A stretch of DNA of 64,000 bases from CBDBLK01 sp965243145 (GTDB lineage Bacteria; Bdellovibrionota; Bacteriovoracia; Bacteriovoracales; Bacteriovoracaceae): assembly GCA_965243145.1 (NCBI GenBank), contig CBDEUB010000002.1, positions 2,294,001 through 2,358,000 of the forward strand, given 5' to 3'. The number at the start of each line of letters is the position of its first letter. The first letter of the stretch is position 1. Both the position numbers and the translations under genes were made by a program. The notes beneath the pieces were generated by a model. The model did no database searches and was not told the DNA's origin. It worked only from the letters and a program-made list of their open reading frames with translations. Shown piece after piece: positions 60,993 to 64,000 of this stretch.

Positions 60993-61420
60993 TATAAATC
61001 CTCGATTTTAGGGTAGTAGGTATCTATTTTTATTCGATTTTGATAATCCTTCTTGTATTGTGAGGCCTTTTTTATTTGCAGGGCCTCCTTCCTTGTATTT
61101 TTTTGGGATTTCTTTTTGTAAGCATTAGTAATGATAATTTTTTTCCCTTCGTAAAAAAATGAACAAAACCTATTTTTTCCAAATTTAATGGCCCAAATTT
61201 TATTTTTGCTATCCTCAATATTGAAAATAGTTTTGGGATGTATAACTCCAGGAGGTGCATTAGCTATTTTTTCTACAGTGGCCAAAAAAGTGGCCTGTTC
61301 CCTATCTATCAAATTTATAAAGTCACTCCAAATTAAAATATTCCCCTTGTTATTAAAGTAAAATTCTACTTCAAAATATTCACCTTCATAAACGAGAAAT
61401 TCTTGCTCTAATTTTCTCAT
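60992..61420 (-). CDS. HigB/RelE-like toxin
   Basis: 142 residues. Gp49/HigB-type core: IWAIKFGKNRFCSFFYEGKKIIITNAYKKKSQKNTRKEALQIKKA, the pattern of ribosome-dependent mRNA interferases. Toxin-first order is typical of higBA. Strongly AT-rich compared with msrA. Longer than usual by an N-terminal beta segment. Confidence 0.8.
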   Translation of the reverse strand: MRKLEQEFLVYEGEYFEVEFYFNNKGNILIWSDFINLIDREQATFLATVEKIANAPPGVIHPKTIFNIEDSKNKIWAIKFGKNRFCSFFYEGKKIIITNAYKKKSQKNTRKEALQIKKASQYKKDYQNRIKIDTYYPKIEDL

Positions 61421-61438
61421 CGGGACTCTTACCTCAGA

Positions 61439-61456
61439 GTTGCATTATATTACAAC
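61439..61456. promoter_or_regulatory. Operator candidate 1 of higBA-like pair
   Basis: GTTGCATTATATTACAAC, an imperfect palindrome 19 bases upstream of the toxin start. Related in half-site (GTTGYA/TRCAAC) to the sites at the Cro-like genes near 35 kb. Confidence 0.45.
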
Positions 61457-61475
61457 TTCTTGCAGTATAGCTTAG

Positions 61476-61493
61476 GTTGCATAAAAATGCAAC
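61476..61493. promoter_or_regulatory. Operator candidate 2 of higBA-like pair
   Basis: GTTGCATAAAAATGCAAC, nearly perfect palindrome centred 37 bases from site 1. Confidence 0.5.
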
Positions 61494-61546
61494 TAGGCCA
61501 GTGAAAACCCATAAAGTTTGCCCCAAAACCGGCCGATACGGGAAGG

Positions 61547-64000
61547 GTGAAGGCCTTGATTTTGGTGGCATTTTGCCTTTTTTACCTCCCCATTTTTGAT
61601 TCTCTCCGAGCAGAGGAAACCGCTTCCCTGTCTTCGAGACTCTACTACCTCAAGAGCGGAACCATCATGCAGGAAGTTGACCAGTTCAGCGCAGGCCTGC
61701 GCTCCCACGGGGATGTCCTGCGCCCCGAGCAGGTGGCCTTTATGGAGCGGGTGCCTGGGAGTGACCGGGGCCTCAAGCGCGCTCTGCGCGTGCACTTTAA
61801 AGATGGCCGTCCTGGCCGCCTGTTCTACCTCCACCAAAGCACCTTGGAGAGGAAAGTCGGCGAGATCACCGATTTGCAGAGTGAAGTGGAGGCCCTGCTT
61901 TCCGTGGCGACTGGCCCGCCGTCGGCCTCTTGCCCGCCGGAGTTGACTCCGCCGGAGGAACGGGAACCGCCCGAAGCGGATTTTGCACGGGAGTTGGCCA
62001 TGGCGGTGGCCCCGCGCTGTAGTGAGGGCGAGGCCAGTGTGGCGACTGCCGGATTGGGGCAAACTTTGTGGGAATTGGCCGCCGGGTGTGGAGGCGGAGC
62101 GCTCAACTCTATCGGGAGCATTTTGCGTTTTACTTGGGAAATTATGAAGTGGGTGTGGGCCAATGCCACCAGTGCCGAGGCCCGGGAAAAGACCGGCGAG
62201 GCGGTTTCCGGCGCTGTTTCGGGAACCTCAGATTGGGCCTCCGAGGCAATGGATTCGGCCCAACTGTATTTGCACAGCGAATACCAGCGCGCCTATTTGG
62301 ACACTTCCCTGGCCTTGCCGCCAAAAGTGAGGAAGGCCGTCGCTTTAATCAAAATGGACAACGCAATAGGGACTTTCGCCCTGGCCAGAATTTACCATGC
62401 AGTGGGTGAGCAGGTGGAGCACTTTTGGTGTCTACCGGCCAGGGACAAGGCGGATGTGGTTTGCCACCTTCTCAGTGACATTTTGGCCCCCCCTACGGGG
62501 GCGATCGCGCTGGTCAAATATGGCCCCCGGGCGGCCACCCAAGTGCCCCGTTTGGGCCGTGCCCTGGCGGCACTCAAAGACAACCCCCGCATTATCGCCG
62601 CCTCTCAAAGGGCCGCTCAAGCGGCGCGCCGGGGGGTTCAGGCCGCGGAACGGCTCGCCTCCAGGTCGACCATAGGGCGAAGGGCGATCGGTTTCAGCAA
62701 GGGGGTGGCCAGTGCTGCCCGGGTGGTGGGCCGAGGGACTCTGGCGGTGGGGAGAGGAGCGGTCGCCGCCGGCAGGGCCTTTCACAGGTTGGATCAGTTG
62801 AGCGACCGTGCAGGGGTCAAGCAGGCGGTGGCCAATGCCGGTTATCAGGCGGGCAGAATGGCGGGAAAACTCACCCGCAATACCATCCGCGCCGGACAGA
62901 GCGCCAGACAGGGCCTGGCCAATACGGGTGCGGCCGTGCGGCGGGGCCAGGAGCGGGCCGCTGCCGGAGTGGCCAGAGTTGGCCAGGCGGCCAGGGAGGG
63001 GGCGCAGAGAACCCGCCAGAGTTTGCAGCGGGGAGCGGAGAAGGCCCGGGAGGGGGGGGCCAGGTCGAGGCGGGCCATCGCCGACAGTGCCGGATTTGTG
63101 GGGCAGACCGCCCGATCTTTGAGACAGAGAATGGATCAGACTTTGCTGGGCCTTGGAGTGAGTAGGGTGCAGACTCAAGTTGCAGCACAAGCGCCGAAAA
63201 GTGGCCCCCCGGCCTCGAACTTTGGATTCAACGGCCTGAAGTCCGCCACCGTTCGCTCTGAGATTCCCAAAAATTCCCCCCTCAATCCGGCCAATGCCCT
63301 CAAACCCAAACCCGCACCCCAGGCGGCAGCGGCAACTCCTTCCAGGCCGGTACAGGCGGCAGTGTCCGAGGCGGCCCCGGCCGTTCCGGCAAGGCCCAAA
63401 GAAGTTTGGGACAGTGGACTCAAGGCCTACATTCCCGAAGCTGGCCCACGGGGTTCCACCGAGTGGGGTTGGACGAGCAGTGCCGGGCAAGTCTTTTGGG
63501 ACGGCAAAAAGTGGATGCGCCCGCCCCACTTGGAATATGGCATGAAGGTCAACCGTTTGAATTCCTCCCACAGTGGATTTTATGGCCTGGCCAGAAGCGA
63601 GCAGAGAATTTACGATCGGTTGGAGCGCTCATTTAACCGCCGGTACGGGATCAAAGACCCCCGTCCAGTGGCCGCCCCGGCGCAAAAGTCTTTTTTTTCC
63701 GATCTCTCCCAGCGCTTTCAAAATTGGAGTTCGGGCACTACTTCACGGGCCTCCACTCGACAGGCCTTGGAAGAGGCGGCCAGTGGAGGCCGGGCCAAAC
63801 CCAAATTGGGCCAATCAGTTTCCATCGGAGTGGGGGACAATGTCTACAACGGCAAAGTGACAGAACTTTTGGGCAATTCTTCCCTCAATCCTTCAGGCCC
63901 CGCCCGCGCCAAAATCCACTACCGCGACCGGAGCGGTTATGAATGGGACAGAATCGTCGAGGGCGACCGCTTGTACCGCCCCCTCAGAGTGGCCAACGGG
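61547..64000 (+). CDS. Large exported Ala/Arg-rich protein, 3'-truncated
   Basis: Open from GTG 61547 (GGAAGG upstream) to the last base, at least 818 codons with no stop. Signal VKALILVAFCLFYLPIFDSLRA. Residues about 30-330 look folded, with a Pro/Glu-rich linker. About 345-535 is a low-complexity stretch dominated by Ala, Arg, Gly and Gln (AGQSARQGLANTGAAVRRGQE), probably a long amphipathic helix or nucleic-acid-like basic tract. After a Pro/Ala linker, the segment ending WGWTSSAGQVFWDGKKWMRPP and an SH3/Tudor-like LGQSVSIGVGDNVYNGKVTEL follow. No family recognised. Confidence 0.75.
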   Translation, partial: MKALILVAFCLFYLPIFDSLRAEETASLSSRLYYLKSGTIMQEVDQFSAGLRSHGDVLRPEQVAFMERVPGSDRGLKRALRVHFKDGRPGRLFYLHQSTLERKVGEITDLQSEVEALLSVATGPPSASCPPELTPPEEREPPEADFARELAMAVAPRCSEGEASVATAGLGQTLWELAAGCGGGALNSIGSILRFTWEIMKWVWANATSAEAREKTGEAVSGAVSGTSDWASEAMDSAQLYLHSEYQRAYLDTSLALPPKVRKAVALIKMDNAIGTFALARIYHAVGEQVEHFWCLPARDKADVVCHLLSDILAPPTGAIALVKYGPRAATQVPRLGRALAALKDNPRIIAASQRAAQAARRGVQAAERLASRSTIGRRAIGFSKGVASAARVVGRGTLAVGRGAVAAGRAFHRLDQLSDRAGVKQAVANAGYQAGRMAGKLTRNTIRAGQSARQGLANTGAAVRRGQERAAAGVARVGQAAREGAQRTRQSLQRGAEKAREGGARSRRAIADSAGFVGQTARSLRQRMDQTLLGLGVSRVQTQVAAQAPKSGPPASNFGFNGLKSATVRSEIPKNSPLNPANALKPKPAPQAAAATPSRPVQAAVSEAAPAVPARPKEVWDSGLKAYIPEAGPRGSTEWGWTSSAGQVFWDGKKWMRPPHLEYGMKVNRLNSSHSGFYGLARSEQRIYDRLERSFNRRYGIKDPRPVAAPAQKSFFSDLSQRFQNWSSGTTSRASTRQALEEAASGGRAKPKLGQSVSIGVGDNVYNGKVTELLGNSSLNPSGPARAKIHYRDRSGYEWDRIVEGDRLYRPLRVANG

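Noticed and set aside
62432..63571. 379-codon minus-strand frame
   Set aside because: Shadow of the Ala/Arg-rich plus-strand gene; its Gly/Pro/Arg composition follows from GC-rich codons read backwards.
1..64000. High frequency of GGCC across the window as a sign of special elements
   Set aside because: It occurs in housekeeping and accessory genes alike and appears to be a genome-wide word or codon preference; counting against a background model would be needed to say more.

Overview
The window reads as one chromosome segment of a Gram-negative bacterium. It carries Tat and Sec signal peptides, many lipoproteins with lipoboxes, a periplasmic nitrate reductase and heme-binding CxxCH motifs. 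Frequent GTG/TTG starts, very common GGCC tetranucleotides, and large secreted repeat lipoproteins with RCC1 and Ig-like modules would suit a Bdellovibrionota/Oligoflexia-type genome. That placement is a guess from style, not a proven assignment.

Layout. 1-13.8 kb holds secreted and surface proteins: a 5'-truncated HEIGH zinc metalloprotease, a PEGA-domain protein with its lipoprotein partner, and a 2260-residue lipoprotein built of Ig-like repeats plus a seven-blade RCC1 propeller. 13.8-17.8 kb is an accessory hot spot. An AT-rich cassette (two membrane proteins and a ComEC-like metallo-beta-lactamase hydrolase) and a PIN-type toxin-antitoxin pair lie among broken copies of the 3' end of the preceding lipoprotein gene. 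17.8-21.3 kb is housekeeping: a PfkB sugar/nucleoside kinase, asparaginyl-tRNA synthetase and a PSP1/RicT-like protein. 21.3-27.5 kb is a second AT-rich island: an Mrr restriction enzyme, a TAG-interrupted HTH gene, tandem HTH regulators, a replication-relaxation-like winged-helix protein and a large serine recombinase. The recombinase 3' end runs into a tRNA-Asp gene, which probably marks the island edge.

27.5-36.4 kb has transporters (TSUP, SO_0444-type metal permease), an acyl-CoA dehydrogenase, a GH42/GH35-like secreted or cytosolic protein, and another small AT-rich accessory patch (methyltransferase, tandem Cro-like HTH genes with paired operators, PD-(D/E)XK-like protein). 36.7-48.2 kb is one long plus-strand array of tightly overlapping genes: napD-napA-napB, then moeA, moaA, moaC, a mobB-mobA fusion, moaD, moaE and moeB-rhodanese, then a TSUP exporter, a Rieske protein and an SRPBCC-like protein. 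It couples a molybdoenzyme to synthesis of its own cofactor.

48.2-54.7 kb has tandem secreted paralogs, a 127-bp MITE-like element, a redoxin, a dprA gene with a broken phosphoribosyltransferase, a DUF805 protein, and a type IIA topoisomerase B subunit with no A subunit nearby. 54.8-56.6 kb is an IS1111-type (IS110 family) element with subterminal inverted repeats and a candidate 3' bridge RNA, followed by a perfect-looking 202-bp tandem duplication. 56.6-64 kb holds secreted/membrane paralogs, a GNAT enzyme, an HExxH membrane protein, a higBA-like pair coupled to msrA, and a large signal-peptide-bearing Ala/Arg-rich protein that runs off the window end.
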